A program made the position numbers and the translations under genes. From assembly GCF_001904745.1 (NCBI RefSeq), contig NZ_MRCD01000012.1, positions 62,001 to 126,000 on the forward strand: 64,000 nt of DNA, read 5' to 3'. Of this stretch, positions 37,982-46,849 are shown piece after piece (the stretch's first letter is position 1; each line of letters opens with the position of its first letter). This DNA is from Calothrix sp. HK-06. Lineage in GTDB: Bacteria; Cyanobacteriota; Cyanobacteriia; Cyanobacteriales; Nostocaceae. The notes beneath the pieces were generated by a model. It did not search any database, was not told the DNA's origin, and worked only from the letters and a program-made list of their open reading frames with translations.

Positions 37982-39004
37982 CTAACGCATCTTATTTATC
38001 GACTCAGTAAATTTTGGTGTTTTCATGTTATGTAATATTTCATTCAATATAACTTTTCCAAACAATAATTGTCCTTCATATGACATCAATGAAATTTCTC
38101 TGGCGCCAACTTGCCTATAAAATTCTCGGAGGCGGGGAGTATCCATACTCAAAACGCATACTGAATTTTTCGGCTGCAATTTCAATGCAAATTTCATAAA
38201 TATCATCGCGTAAAACATATGACAAACCTGCTGCATCAGGAAGAAGCGCGCGCGTTTGTATTCATCGAGGGAGTCACCAAAGTATGCTTTTAGAAACATT
38301 TCTTCGCGCGCTTCGGTTGAAATAAAGTTATTGGCAACGGTTGCTAAATCTACATATCGGTCATTTTGAAATGCTACTTCCCAATCAATTACCCAAACTT
38401 TCTTACCATCAAACAAAATATTTTTCATTAAGTCGTTATGGCTGGATACTAAATCAGTATCATAACGGGGATAAACTTCTTGAATTTGAGAGTAGTAACT
38501 GAAATGTTCTTCTGTCGCGCGCTCCGACAATAGTCCTGATGCTTTAAACTCAGCAATAAATCCATCTACCCCATCCAGAAAGTTTACAAGTTTGGGAAAT
38601 AATTTAGTAGAATGAATTGCTCGAATTGTTTCTACTAATTTTAACAGCAGTTCGTCTGATACAATAGAATATCCAAATAAAGGTTTAGCATCGATAAAAT
38701 CGGTTATCGATAAAGCATTTTCAACACTCGAATAATAAACGTATGGTGCAATACCAGCTTCGGCGGCGATATTCATACAAGTATACTGTCGCACTGGGTC
38801 ATTAAGCGGGTCTATCCGCATAATCAACCTTAGTGCATAGGGTTTACCACCAACTATAATTTTATAAACAATGGCCCCAGATAGTCCGCCTGTTAAAAGC
38901 TCGATATTTTCTATTATTGTCGTATTAAAAGCTGTTTGCAGTGCTTTTTCAACTGCTGTAATCTTTGCTTCCGGTATAGATGATTTGAAGCTTAATTGTT
39001 CCAT
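37982..39004 (-). CDS. APH/choline-kinase-fold phosphotransferase
   Basis: 340 residues. ATP-site region LTGGLSGAIVYKIIVGGKPYALRLI (Lys near 57), catalytic SSHNDLMKNILFDGKKVWVIDWEVA, i.e. HxDxxxxN followed by the metal-binding Asp of IDWE. The IDWE form is common in choline/ethanolamine kinase-like and some drug kinases. Substrate unknown. It sits among drug-inactivation relatives; an ATP-dependent phosphorylation of a small hydroxylated compound is the safe statement. Confidence 0.8.
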   Translation of the reverse strand: MEQLSFKSSIPEAKITAVEKALQTAFNTTIIENIELLTGGLSGAIVYKIIVGGKPYALRLIMRIDPLNDPVRQYTCMNIAAEAGIAPYVYYSSVENALSITDFIDAKPLFGYSIVSDELLLKLVETIRAIHSTKLFPKLVNFLDGVDGFIAEFKASGLLSERATEEHFSYYSQIQEVYPRYDTDLVSSHNDLMKNILFDGKKVWVIDWEVAFQNDRYVDLATVANNFISTEAREEMFLKAYFGDSLDEYKRARFFLMQQVCHMFYAMIFMKFALKLQPKNSVCVLSMDTPRLREFYRQVGAREISLMSYEGQLLFGKVILNEILHNMKTPKFTESINKMR

Positions 39005-39007
39005 ATT

Positions 39008-39459
39008 GTCCCTCTATTATCGTGCGTTGCAGGAGTTACTTCTTGAGCCGATAGTGCAGCTAAATTGCTACCGCCGCATTCGCCAAAAATTTTTACCTGG
39101 TTGTTGCTTTAATTCCTTAACAACATCCACTGCGTTATCCGAGACTAACTCAACATTGTTATCTGGACTTTCTTTTAGGGTGTGAGAGAAAACGTATTGC
39201 CTCATCTGCGGGTAAGGGTTGCTAATTCCATCTTTTAACCCGACTTCGTATGTCTTACGTCCCATTAAAACAACGTCAAAGCATTTATTCTCGGCATTTA
39301 TCCCTAGTTTTTCGTGAAGAAAGCTGGAATTGTTTCAGGAAAATTTTCATTTAAATAAGCGACTTGTTCTCCTTCCATAAGAAATAAGTCATATGAATCG
39401 CCTTTACAAGCAATGAATTTATCTACCGTACAAGCTACAAAATATTTTAGTTTGCACAT
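39008..39459 (-). pseudogene. RibD-C/DHFR-like reductase, frameshifted
   Basis: The minus strand from ATG 39457-39459 (AGAGGATTA upstream) reads MCKLKYFVACTVDKFIA and FPETIPAFF, shifts frame near 39320 to HEKLGINAENKCFDVVLMGRKTYEVG, continues FSHTLKESPDNNVELVSDNA, and shifts again near 39080 (GGSNLAAL). The catalytic core resembles the RibD C-terminal/dihydrofolate reductase-like family. Two frameshifts and a lost C-terminus make it a pseudogene. It abuts the phosphotransferase start. Confidence 0.75.
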
Positions 39460-39494
39460 ATTAATCCTCTTTTAACTCTTGAAATTCTTATCTT

Positions 39495-39524
39495 TGTAGA
39501 GACGTGATTAATCACGTCTCTACA
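39495..39524. repeat. 30-bp perfect palindrome TGTAGAGACGTGATT...
   Basis: A perfect dyad of TGTAGAGACGTGATT and its complement. It belongs to the GTAGAGACG family of intergenic palindromes in Nostocales; relatives are at 54074-54095 and 62571-62600, and a degenerate one near 40277. Confidence 0.85.
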
Positions 39525-39565
39525 GATAAATTTAAAATTGGCACCAATAATTCATAACACAATAA

Positions 39566-39964
39566 TTATGATTGTGAGTTTGGCTCGGTAATCCACTGAA
39601 CAAGTTGAATAATTATACCGTTTGGGTCTTGAACCTGAAAAAACCTTTCACCCCAAGGTTCGGTTTCTATTGGCGTTATAATCGGCGCCCCTTCTTTTTG
39701 TAATCGACTATATTCGCTATCGATGTCATCCACCACGAAGACAATTAGCAAACCATCTGCTCGATGTCCGCGCATGTGGGTTGGTTTAAAAGTTTTTAGC
39801 CCAGTTTGAAGGAAAATAAGGTTGAAACTAGCATCTTGTCTAGAGAGAGATACAAACCCATCGGCTGACATATCTTCATTGAATCCGAAGTGTTTCTTGA
39901 CAAAGGCGCCTGAAGCCGTAACATCATCCACGTTGAGTGAGATAGCTGAAGAAGTAATTTGCAT
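39566..39964 (-). CDS. VOC family protein (bleomycin-resistance-like fold)
   Basis: 132 residues, single VOC unit: SLNVDDVTASGAFVKKHFGF at the start, then RQDASFNLIFLQTG, RADGLLIVFVVDDIDSEYSRL and ERFFQVQDPNGIIIQLVQW at the end. The classical metal ligands (His, Glu) are largely absent, as in drug-binding members, so a binding or sequestering role is possible but not shown. AGGAG lies shortly before the start on the minus strand (CAGGAGTTTAAA). Confidence 0.78.
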   Translation of the reverse strand: MQITSSAISLNVDDVTASGAFVKKHFGFNEDMSADGFVSLSRQDASFNLIFLQTGLKTFKPTHMRGHRADGLLIVFVVDDIDSEYSRLQKEGAPIITPIETEPWGERFFQVQDPNGIIIQLVQWITEPNSQS

Positions 39965-40404
39965 TTTAAACTCCTGAGCGTGGGACAGCGAACAAAAAAG
40001 TTGTTAGTCCTCCAAAACTTCTGTATTATTACTTTCAAGATTTTTAATCAAAGCAATAAGCTCACCTGGTTGAGTTAGCTAGTTAGTGATGAGCGGTAAT
40101 TTTCATGACTTTATCAACCTAAAAAATTTCTATATTACAATGTAACACACCAAAATCATATTCGGTCAAAAATATCGAAAAACACTTGGGCAGCACCAGA
40201 GTTGTAGTATGTATCAGGAGGCAAAGATTATACATCAGTCTTAGGGCTGATATATATACTTAATCTCAAATCTGTTTGTCGAGACGCGATTAATCCCTGC
40301 GGCAAAACCTCCGGTTTACGTGTCTCTGTGGTAAAAAGAATAAATTGCTGCACAGGCATTCCGACCTATGCTACGGTGTATTATATGCCTGTGCTACACC
40401 CTTA
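39965..40404. other. intergenic stretch with a GCACAGGCAT hairpin
   Basis: AT-rich; no coding remnant was recognised. It holds a degenerate GAGACGCGATTAAT palindrome near 40277 and an inverted repeat with arms GCACAGGCAT (40350-40359) and ATGCCTGTGC (40385-40394), placed to terminate the hydrolase gene. Confidence 0.55.
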
Positions 40405-41154
40405 TTACTTGCTCAGAAAGTTGAGAATCAAGCTAGAAACTTCGTCTGGATGAGTCAATATTGGTGTATGGTCGGCGCCATCTATCCAGGCAAAGCGAAT
40501 ATTAGGAACCTGCTTAAATAACTTTGCAGTGTGCAAGTTGTCTTTCATGTCCTCTGTACCAATGATAAATAAAGTTTTCGTTTGAATTTCACTCAAACGT
40601 TCAATAGTTGGAGGCTGTGCCCAAAGCATCTCAAAAGTTTTCCACTCAAATGAGCGCTCTATGTTGTGCCTGGTTATTGCTACCACCAGCTCTTGTTGTG
40701 GGCTGGACATGACAACATTGTGAACAGGATGATCTAAAGCAAGCTGAGTCATTTTTTCTGCATCTGGCGCCGCTTTTCTCACCCGCTCAAACCACTCTTC
40801 TACATCTGGTGAAGGCTGAGAACCAGAAAGTCCGGGAGCTATCAATACAAGTTTAGAAACTCGATTCGGATAAGCCAAAGCAAAGTCGGTTGCAATTTGA
40901 CCCCCTATAGAATGTCCAACTAGAACAGCCTGCTTAATATTGAAATATTCAAGTAGATTTTTCAAATCTTCAACAAAATTAGCGGCTTCAAGCAGTGGTG
41001 GTGATTTTCCTGCACCACGTCCATCAAAGGTGATTACTTGGTAATTTTTGGCTAACTGTGGGGCGACGAATTGCCAAGCGCGCGAATCTGCTCCTCCACC
41101 ATGTAACAAGACAATAGGTTCGCCTTGTCCTTGTATTTCATAATGTAAATCCAT
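40405..41154 (-). CDS. alpha/beta hydrolase
   Basis: 249 residues from ATG 41154 with AGGAG about 10 bases upstream. Oxyanion-hole region VLLHGGGADSRAW, nucleophile elbow VLVGHSIGGQIA (Ser near 86), acid in IIGTEDMKDN and catalytic His in DGADHTPILTHP. A complete Ser-Asp-His triad is therefore seen. The cap is small. Substrate unknown; esterases, lactonases and haloperoxidase-like enzymes share this layout. It is 12 bases after the GFA gene on the same strand, so the pair is probably an operon. Confidence 0.87.
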   Translation of the reverse strand: MDLHYEIQGQGEPIVLLHGGGADSRAWQFVAPQLAKNYQVITFDGRGAGKSPPLLEAANFVEDLKNLLEYFNIKQAVLVGHSIGGQIATDFALAYPNRVSKLVLIAPGLSGSQPSPDVEEWFERVRKAAPDAEKMTQLALDHPVHNVVMSSPQQELVVAITRHNIERSFEWKTFEMLWAQPPTIERLSEIQTKTLFIIGTEDMKDNLHTAKLFKQVPNIRFAWIDGADHTPILTHPDEVSSLILNFLSK

Positions 41155-41166
41155 ATTCAATTACTC

Positions 41167-41574
41167 CTAAACTAATTCACGCAAGTCTACGATTTCAGGG
41201 TACTGGGATAGATTATCGGCAATGTCAAACCAAGGTACTTTTGATTTAACATATAAATGAGCTACAGGTTGAGTACCGGAATCATCATCTAGTGTTGCTA
41301 AAGGAATCCTTACATAGTTCATGTGTTTAAACACGCTTGGCATATTGGCGCCACAACGAGAACAAAAATTACGTACATTTCCTGTTGATGATTGATACCC
41401 AGTCAGTAATTCTTCTCCTTGTATCCAATGAAACTCTTCAGCTTTGGCATGACCAAATGTACCAAAGGCTGCTCCATGTACTTTTCGACAAATTGAACAG
41501 TGACAATGGTTGGAAATTAGGAACTTGTCTTTGAGTTCGTATTGAATTCCACCACAGGCGCAACTTCCTTTCAT
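41167..41574 (-). CDS. GFA/CENP-V family zinc protein
   Basis: 135 residues. Zinc ligands in GSCACGGIQYE, HCHCSICRK and NFCSRCGANMPSV, the full GFA pattern. The family is named after glutathione-dependent formaldehyde-activating enzyme, but most members are of unknown function. Start at 41574 gives a family-length protein. Upstream gene of the pair with the alpha/beta hydrolase. Confidence 0.88.
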   Translation of the reverse strand: MKGSCACGGIQYELKDKFLISNHCHCSICRKVHGAAFGTFGHAKAEEFHWIQGEELLTGYQSSTGNVRNFCSRCGANMPSVFKHMNYVRIPLATLDDDSGTQPVAHLYVKSKVPWFDIADNLSQYPEIVDLRELV

Positions 41575-41760
41575 GGCGTTCGCTCCCTTTTTTGTATAGG
41601 GTTAGATAAGACTGTACGGTAACGTTGATAACAATTTTTACAACCTAAATACTGGTTGCTATTGTCGCTTTTACAAATATCATAATTTATGACTGAACAA
41701 TAAGTCAATAAAAAATAAATTAACTTAGTGTTCGCCTGTGTAACTAAATTTGGAGGCCGT

Positions 41761-41863
41761 TTGCAACGGATACAGCGGATGTAACGGATGGGTTATTGGT
41801 TACAAACAAATTTAGGAGCGTTAAAAATCAACTATCCGTTACATCCGTTCATCATCCGTTGCC
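41761..41863. repeat. CGGATGTAA hairpin repeat, copy 3
   Basis: TTGCAACGGATACAGCGGAT...AACGGAT on the left, ATCCGTTACATCCGTTC...ATCCGTTGCC on the right, and a spacer with ATTGGTTACAAACAAA that resembles copy 1. It lies between the GFA gene and the phosphotransferase end. Confidence 0.88.
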
Positions 41864-41896
41864 AATTGGGCGCCTTTAGGTGTTGTGAAACCAACA

Positions 41897-42808
41897 TCAT
41901 GCATCATGTTTATAATCGGCTAGAACCTCTGAAATCATACGCCGTGCGTTGCCTACTCCCACAGGGTTTGTTTCCAAGTAGTATGGAATAAAGATTACTG
42001 CTTGAGATAATGCATGACCTCGACCTCGTACCCATGTTGCGTCATCAACCGCTAGCGCTTCGCGAAAAATATTCCAACTCTCACCTTTGAAAAGACCCCA
42101 CGCGATCATTAAGTCGCAAGCAGGGTCTCCCACACCCATACCGCCAAAGTCAATTACAGCATTTAAGCGACCCTGTTTAAACAACACGTTTCCAGGTAGC
42201 AGGTCACCATGAAACCAGACAGGTGCCTGTTCCCACTCAAGCGCCTCTAGGGCAGTTTCCCAGACTCTTATTGCTGCATCAGTGTCAATCATGCCATGCA
42301 GTGCTGCGATAGCCTTGCGAGTATTGGTGTCTCTATTTACCAACCCAATACCACGCAAGTTGTTGTCTGTAGCAAGCGGGGCGCCCGTAGTATCAATTTG
42401 TTGCAGAGCAGTTATAAATTGTGCCATATCAACTGCTGCCTGACGTGGGTCGGCGATGCAGTCTATGATGACGTTCTCACCTTCAATCCATTTTAAAATT
42501 GACCAACGAAAAGGATAACCTTCACCTGGTGCCCCTAATGCAAGCAGAACAGGAATGGATAAGGGGAGATATGGAGCAAGTTTGGGCAGCCAATGATGTT
42601 CCTTGTCAATTGATCTCGTTGAACCAGGATAGCGTGGAAGTCTCACGGCCATGTTGGCGCCGAGTCGATAAATTGCATTGTCAGTTCCAGCAGATTGAAC
42701 GGGCTGAATAGGTAGGTTTGCCCATTGTGGAAATTGCGTTGTAAGTAGGCGAAGAACTAGAGATACATTGGTGTTTACCTCGTCTACATGCATTTTTTTA
42801 TTACTCAT
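41897..42808 (-). CDS. aminoglycoside-phosphotransferase-family protein
   Basis: 303 residues. ATP-site SAGTDNAIYRLGANMAVRLPR, hinge SILKWIEGENV, catalytic WFHGDLLPGNVLFKQG (HGDxxxxN) and metal-binding NAVIDFGGMGVGDPACDLM. This is the APH subgroup widespread in soil bacteria and often annotated as aminoglycoside kinase; the true substrate is unknown. GC content appears higher than in neighbours. It is 12 bases downstream of the MFS gene on the same strand, so the two are likely co-transcribed. Confidence 0.87.
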   Translation of the reverse strand: MSNKKMHVDEVNTNVSLVLRLLTTQFPQWANLPIQPVQSAGTDNAIYRLGANMAVRLPRYPGSTRSIDKEHHWLPKLAPYLPLSIPVLLALGAPGEGYPFRWSILKWIEGENVIIDCIADPRQAAVDMAQFITALQQIDTTGAPLATDNNLRGIGLVNRDTNTRKAIAALHGMIDTDAAIRVWETALEALEWEQAPVWFHGDLLPGNVLFKQGRLNAVIDFGGMGVGDPACDLMIAWGLFKGESWNIFREALAVDDATWVRGRGHALSQAVIFIPYYLETNPVGVGNARRMISEVLADYKHDA

Positions 42809-42820
42809 AGATACAAGCTT

Positions 42821-43999
42821 TCAATCCTTTGATGTTAATAACGGCAAACGATACCAACCAAAAATGGCTAATGCGACTAGAAAGCAACCAAACTGTATAA
42901 GCACCTGTTCAACATTCAATAACTCGGTCATAACGCCAGCCAATAATAAGCCAAAAGGACCACCAATAAAGTGAATAGCATTAAACGATGTAAAAACTTT
43001 TCCCGCTATTATTTCTGGTGTTTCTTCAAGCAAAATAGTTTGGGACAAAGGATTACCCGCTCCCAATAACAAGCCAGCTAAACCTGTGGATAATATGACT
43101 TGGTACTGATTAGTGGCAAAGGCGCCAAGCATAATAGAACCTCCTGTTAAAAGTAACCCACTATAATAAATTTGAAATCGTGAAAATTTATTGGAAAGCA
43201 GTGAGAAAGATGATGCACCAATTGTTGCAGCTAATCCAAACACTGATAAGCTAATGCCAAGTAATGTATTGCTACCAAACTTACTTGTCGCCAATACAGG
43301 TAAAAGCAAACTCAAAAATGGCAGGATGACTAAATTTGCAGCCATACCAACAATTGCTAAAGTTCTAATTTGAGGGTGCTTAAAGATAAACTTTATACCC
43401 AATAGTGCAGCATCTTCGGCGGCTCTTGACGTTTGAACTTGTCTTGGTATTGCAATTACAAATATGCTTGCACAGAGTAAAAAAGTCGCGGCATTAATCA
43501 AAAAAGTATTGATGATTCCAGTTGCACTAATCAAACCAACACCAATAATTGGGCCAAGAAAATCAGCGCCATTTTCAAGCCCTCCTCGCCATGAGTTGAT
43601 TTTTTCCAATGATTTGCCAGATAAAGAAGCCAAACTTGGTACTAATGTTTGTCTAGCTGAGGTTCCTGTCGGGTCAAAGAGCGCTCCTAAAAATACCAAG
43701 AGAAAAATTAATAATGGAGAAACTTCATCAAAATAAATAAAAGCCAATGGCAAAGCGAGAACCGAAAAGAAACTCAGTATATCTGCTGTCACGCTTGTAT
43801 TCCAGGCACCAAATTTATCAATCGCGCGTCCACCTACAATGGCAGCCAATACTATCGGGATGATGTTGCCAACACTGGCAATTCCAACAGCCAAGGGAGA
43901 GTGAGTATATTGTAATACTAGTATAGGAATTGCAATAGCCGCGATTTGATTTCCTAAGAGAGACAATGATTCCGCAACGATTAAGCTAATTATTAACAT
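42821..43999 (-). CDS. MFS transporter (drug-efflux type)
   Basis: 392 residues from ATG 43999; a longer frame to 44107 would overlap the divergent gene and adds residues without family character. About 12 membrane spans; between spans 2 and 3 is GGRAIDKFGAWNTS, the MFS motif A-like loop, and LFDPTGTSARQTLVPSLA is typical of the Mef/enterobactin-exporter-like MFS subgroup. Probable proton-driven efflux. Divergent from the macrolide-kinase-like gene and co-directional with the APH gene, an arrangement that suggests drug handling (inference). Confidence 0.82.
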   Translation of the reverse strand: MLIISLIVAESLSLLGNQIAAIAIPILVLQYTHSPLAVGIASVGNIIPIVLAAIVGGRAIDKFGAWNTSVTADILSFFSVLALPLAFIYFDEVSPLLIFLLVFLGALFDPTGTSARQTLVPSLASLSGKSLEKINSWRGGLENGADFLGPIIGVGLISATGIINTFLINAATFLLCASIFVIAIPRQVQTSRAAEDAALLGIKFIFKHPQIRTLAIVGMAANLVILPFLSLLLPVLATSKFGSNTLLGISLSVFGLAATIGASSFSLLSNKFSRFQIYYSGLLLTGGSIMLGAFATNQYQVILSTGLAGLLLGAGNPLSQTILLEETPEIIAGKVFTSFNAIHFIGGPFGLLLAGVMTELLNVEQVLIQFGCFLVALAIFGWYRLPLLTSKD

Positions 44000-44074
44000 T
44001 GAACGAACATTAGATTCGATATATATTATGCTACAAATGTAGTATAGAATTAAAAGGGTGTGATAATTAAATAT

Positions 44075-44998
44075 ATGAATATGAGCGAAAACACAAAAAC
44101 ACAGCAAGAAGTACTTGAGTTAGCCCATAAACATGGTTTGAGGATACAACCAGATTCTTTACAATTCAATAAATCGGGGCTTGATTTTGAAGTCGTGTTG
44201 GCGACTTCTTGTGAGGGAGAACGCTGGATTTTACGTTTTCCTAGACGGGAAGATGTTCTGCCATTGGTAGATAAAGAAAAACGCACGCTGGAGCTAATTG
44301 CCCCCCTTTTGACTGTGGAGGTGCCGAGATGGGTCGTTTCTACCGATGAACTTATTGCTTATAAAGCATTAAATGGCGTACCTGCTGGCACGATTGATTC
44401 CGAAGCAAAAGCCTATATCTGGGAAATTGACGAAACCAACGTGCCTAATCAATTTCATGAATCGCTAGCTAGGGGTTTGGTTTCTCTTCATCAAGTTAGT
44501 ATCTCAAAAGCGTGTGCAGTTGGTCTTCCGGTTGAAACGGTCGAGGACGCGTGTGCGAGGATGAAGCGGAGAATGGATGCGGTAAAGTGCGAGTTTACCA
44601 TTGGTGAAAAATTATGGAACCGCTGGCAAAATTGGCTCGAAAGTGATGCGTTTTGGCCGGAAGATACGGCGTTGACTCATGGTGATTTACATGCTGGGCA
44701 TATTTTTATTGATGCACAGGCGCAAGTTATCGGCTTTATTGACTGGACTGAAGCAGCTGTCACTGACCGAGCAATTGATTTTGTTGCCCACTACCGCACG
44801 TTCGGTAAAGACGCTCTTGATAAACTGATCTTGGCATACGAATTAGCTGGTGGGCACGTTTGGCCAAAGATGGCAGAGCATGTGATTGAACTAACTGCTT
44901 CTTATCCAATCGCAATTGCAGAATTTGCGTTGAAGTCGGGCTTGGATGAATACAAGGAAATGGCTAGGCAGTCACTTTGCGCTTTGGATTTGGAGTAA
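44075..44998 (+). CDS. macrolide 2'-phosphotransferase, Mph(B)/Mph(C) type
   Basis: 307 residues from ATG 44075 (GTG 44060 and ATG 44081 are alternatives; AAAAGGG lies at 44052-44058). Signatures shared with Mph enzymes: NKSGLDFEVVLATSCEGERW with ILRFPRRED, YKALNGVPAGTID, YIWEIDETNVPNQFHESLARG, catalytic LTHGDLHAGHIFID (His in place of the Asn of other APH enzymes) and GFIDWTEAAVTD, HYRTFGKD, AGGHVWP. It would inactivate macrolides by phosphorylating the desosamine 2'-OH (family knowledge). It contains no GGCGCC, consistent with recent acquisition. Confidence 0.83.
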   Translation: MNMSENTKTQQEVLELAHKHGLRIQPDSLQFNKSGLDFEVVLATSCEGERWILRFPRREDVLPLVDKEKRTLELIAPLLTVEVPRWVVSTDELIAYKALNGVPAGTIDSEAKAYIWEIDETNVPNQFHESLARGLVSLHQVSISKACAVGLPVETVEDACARMKRRMDAVKCEFTIGEKLWNRWQNWLESDAFWPEDTALTHGDLHAGHIFIDAQAQVIGFIDWTEAAVTDRAIDFVAHYRTFGKDALDKLILAYELAGGHVWPKMAEHVIELTASYPIAIAEFALKSGLDEYKEMARQSLCALDLE

Positions 44999-45851
44999 TT
45001 AGGGTTCTTTCGTACATAGCGTGCGCTCATTTTAATTAAAATTTATAAATATGCTTTATTTACAAGGCTTACAGGCACTTATAGTTTCAATTTAAGCATG
45101 TTTACTGTTTTGAAAGTAATAATAACTGTTGAAAAATGATACTTCTGTCATTTTATGTATTCAAAGCACGTGATGATTCGCCAGGAGCAGATATATTCAG
45201 GTGCCTTTCAATCAATCATTTTTCCAATTTAGGTAAATGATCAGTACTTAACTATCAAATTCTTGTAAAACTATCAAAATCCTGCAATCTGTTTTTAATT
45301 ACTCCCAAAGACAGTAGAAAATTAGGCGTTGCATAAATGCGGGATGAACTAGAAGCTGAAACTATTAGTATTTCGTCTAAAATTAGGCAAAATCATCCCC
45401 AGAATCAGCAACGCCGAAAATTACTTATATCCCACTTTCCGCACTTCAGAATGTCGCATCAAACACTACACACATACTGGCTGCTATCAGTAAATATAAA
45501 TACTACCATCTTTTAAGTAAGCTTATATTTAGCTTCTAACCGGAAAACTCGTAAAAAGAAAATAAAAGCGCACAAATATAACAGTAATTGCTCCTCAAAT
45601 TTTTAGTGCTTATACAATCTATTTTATGGGCTAAATCTTTTATATTTGATTATTTATTTTAAAAGTATATTCGTTTAGCACTCTATTTCTTCATCATCCT
45701 GATTTTTCGGTTTTTCTTGGCTTGTAATATTTTGTACTTCAAATTGAAATGCGGAATATGGGTTATATAGTTGTCAAGGTGAAAGAATTGTGATGACTAC
45801 GAACAATAACAATGTTTTTAAAAACTTGGCATTTCTTTGGAGGATAAACCA
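44999..45851. other. long intergenic region
   Basis: 853 bases, AT-rich, with no recognisable gene remnant apart from the 91-bp MITE at 45325-45415. The SDR leader with GGAGG at 45838-45842 is at its end. Confidence 0.6.
45317..45423. mobile_element. 91-bp MITE-like element with 8-bp target duplication
   Basis: Core 45325-45415 begins GGCGTTGCATAAATGCGGGA and ends with the complement of GGCGTTGCTGATTCTGGGGA; the termini share GGCGTTGC and, 7 bases on, GGGATGA. It is flanked on both sides by the identical octamer GAAAATTA (45317-45324 and 45416-45423). No coding capacity. A non-autonomous derivative of an IS with GGCGTTGC ends; 8-bp duplications occur in several IS families. Confidence 0.8.
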
Positions 45852-46604
45852 ATGCCTGAATTTACAGATAACATAGCTATAGTCACTGGCGCAGCAACAG
45901 GTATTGGCGAGGCTATAGCCGTTAAGCTGTATGAAAACGGCGCCCATGTCGTTCTAGCGGACATTGATGTTGTTCAAGCGCATGAAGTAGTTGGTCGGTT
46001 AGACCCGTCCGGCAAGCGGACACACGTTATTGAGACGGATGTATCTTCACATGGCGCCGTTGAGGCAATGGTAGCTGAAACAGTGGAGCGCTTCGGTGGG
46101 CTACACATGGCGGTTAACAATGCTGGTTTCACTGGGCCACACAATATCAAAACTGCCGACTACGAGATTGAATGGTGGCATCGTGTAATTGCAGCTAATC
46201 TTAGCGGCATTTTCTTTGGAATGAAATACGAAATTCCGGCAATGATCCGAAGTGGTGGTGGGGCGATAGTCAATATGTCGTCGGTTGCTGGTGCCGTTGG
46301 AACACCTGGTATTGCTCCCTACGTCGCCGCGAAACATGGCATCGTTGGTTTGACGAAGGCAACAGCACTGGAGTATGCCAGCCAAGGCATCCGGGTGAAT
46401 GCAATTGGACCAGGTTATGTTGATACACCCAAGATGCAGGAATTACCAGAGGACGCGCGGGCAGAAATGTCGGCTTTACACCCTTTAGGTCGCTTTGCAC
46501 GAACTGAGGAAGTAGCGGAGATGGTTAGTTTCCTTTTGTCGGAGCGCGCTTCCTTCGTCACTGGTAGCTTCCACCTGATGGACGGTGGATACACCGCGCG
46601 TTAG
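45852..46604 (+). CDS. short-chain dehydrogenase/reductase
   Basis: 250 residues from ATG 45852, GGAGG 10 bases upstream. Classical SDR motifs: VTGAATGIGEAIA, Asp in LADIDV (NAD preference), NNAG, catalytic Ser in NMSSVAGAVG, Tyr-x-x-x-Lys in YVAAKHG, and GPGYVDTP. The C-terminus FVTGSFHLMDGGYTAR is of the glucose-1-dehydrogenase-like group. Substrate unknown. Visibly higher GC than its surroundings; probably transferred. Confidence 0.9.
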   Translation: MPEFTDNIAIVTGAATGIGEAIAVKLYENGAHVVLADIDVVQAHEVVGRLDPSGKRTHVIETDVSSHGAVEAMVAETVERFGGLHMAVNNAGFTGPHNIKTADYEIEWWHRVIAANLSGIFFGMKYEIPAMIRSGGGAIVNMSSVAGAVGTPGIAPYVAAKHGIVGLTKATALEYASQGIRVNAIGPGYVDTPKMQELPEDARAEMSALHPLGRFARTEEVAEMVSFLLSERASFVTGSFHLMDGGYTAR

Positions 46605-46710
46605 TAATGGTTTTGCTCGTCGTGGTCAAGTCAATGTAGTCGAGAGTTTATAAAAGTTTTCGACCGAATATAACAAAATTTACAATTATAGATTATCTGG
46701 TTAAAAAGAT

Positions 46711-46813
46711 TAGCAACGGATGGTGAAAAGATGTAACGGATGATTAATTTTGAACGACTAGATTTTGTTTGTAATTAATAAATTATCCGTTACATTCGTT
46801 GTATCCGTTGCTA
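46711..46813. repeat. CGGATGTAA hairpin repeat, copy 4
   Basis: Left arm AGCAACGGATGGTGAAAAGA...AACGGAT, right arm ATCCGTTACATTCGTTGTAT...CGTTGCT; spacer about 45 bases with GATTTTGTTTGTAATTAATA. Between the convergent SDR and ABC genes. Confidence 0.85.
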
Positions 46814-46849
46814 ATCAACCCACAAATTTAATGACATAGACCACTACAC

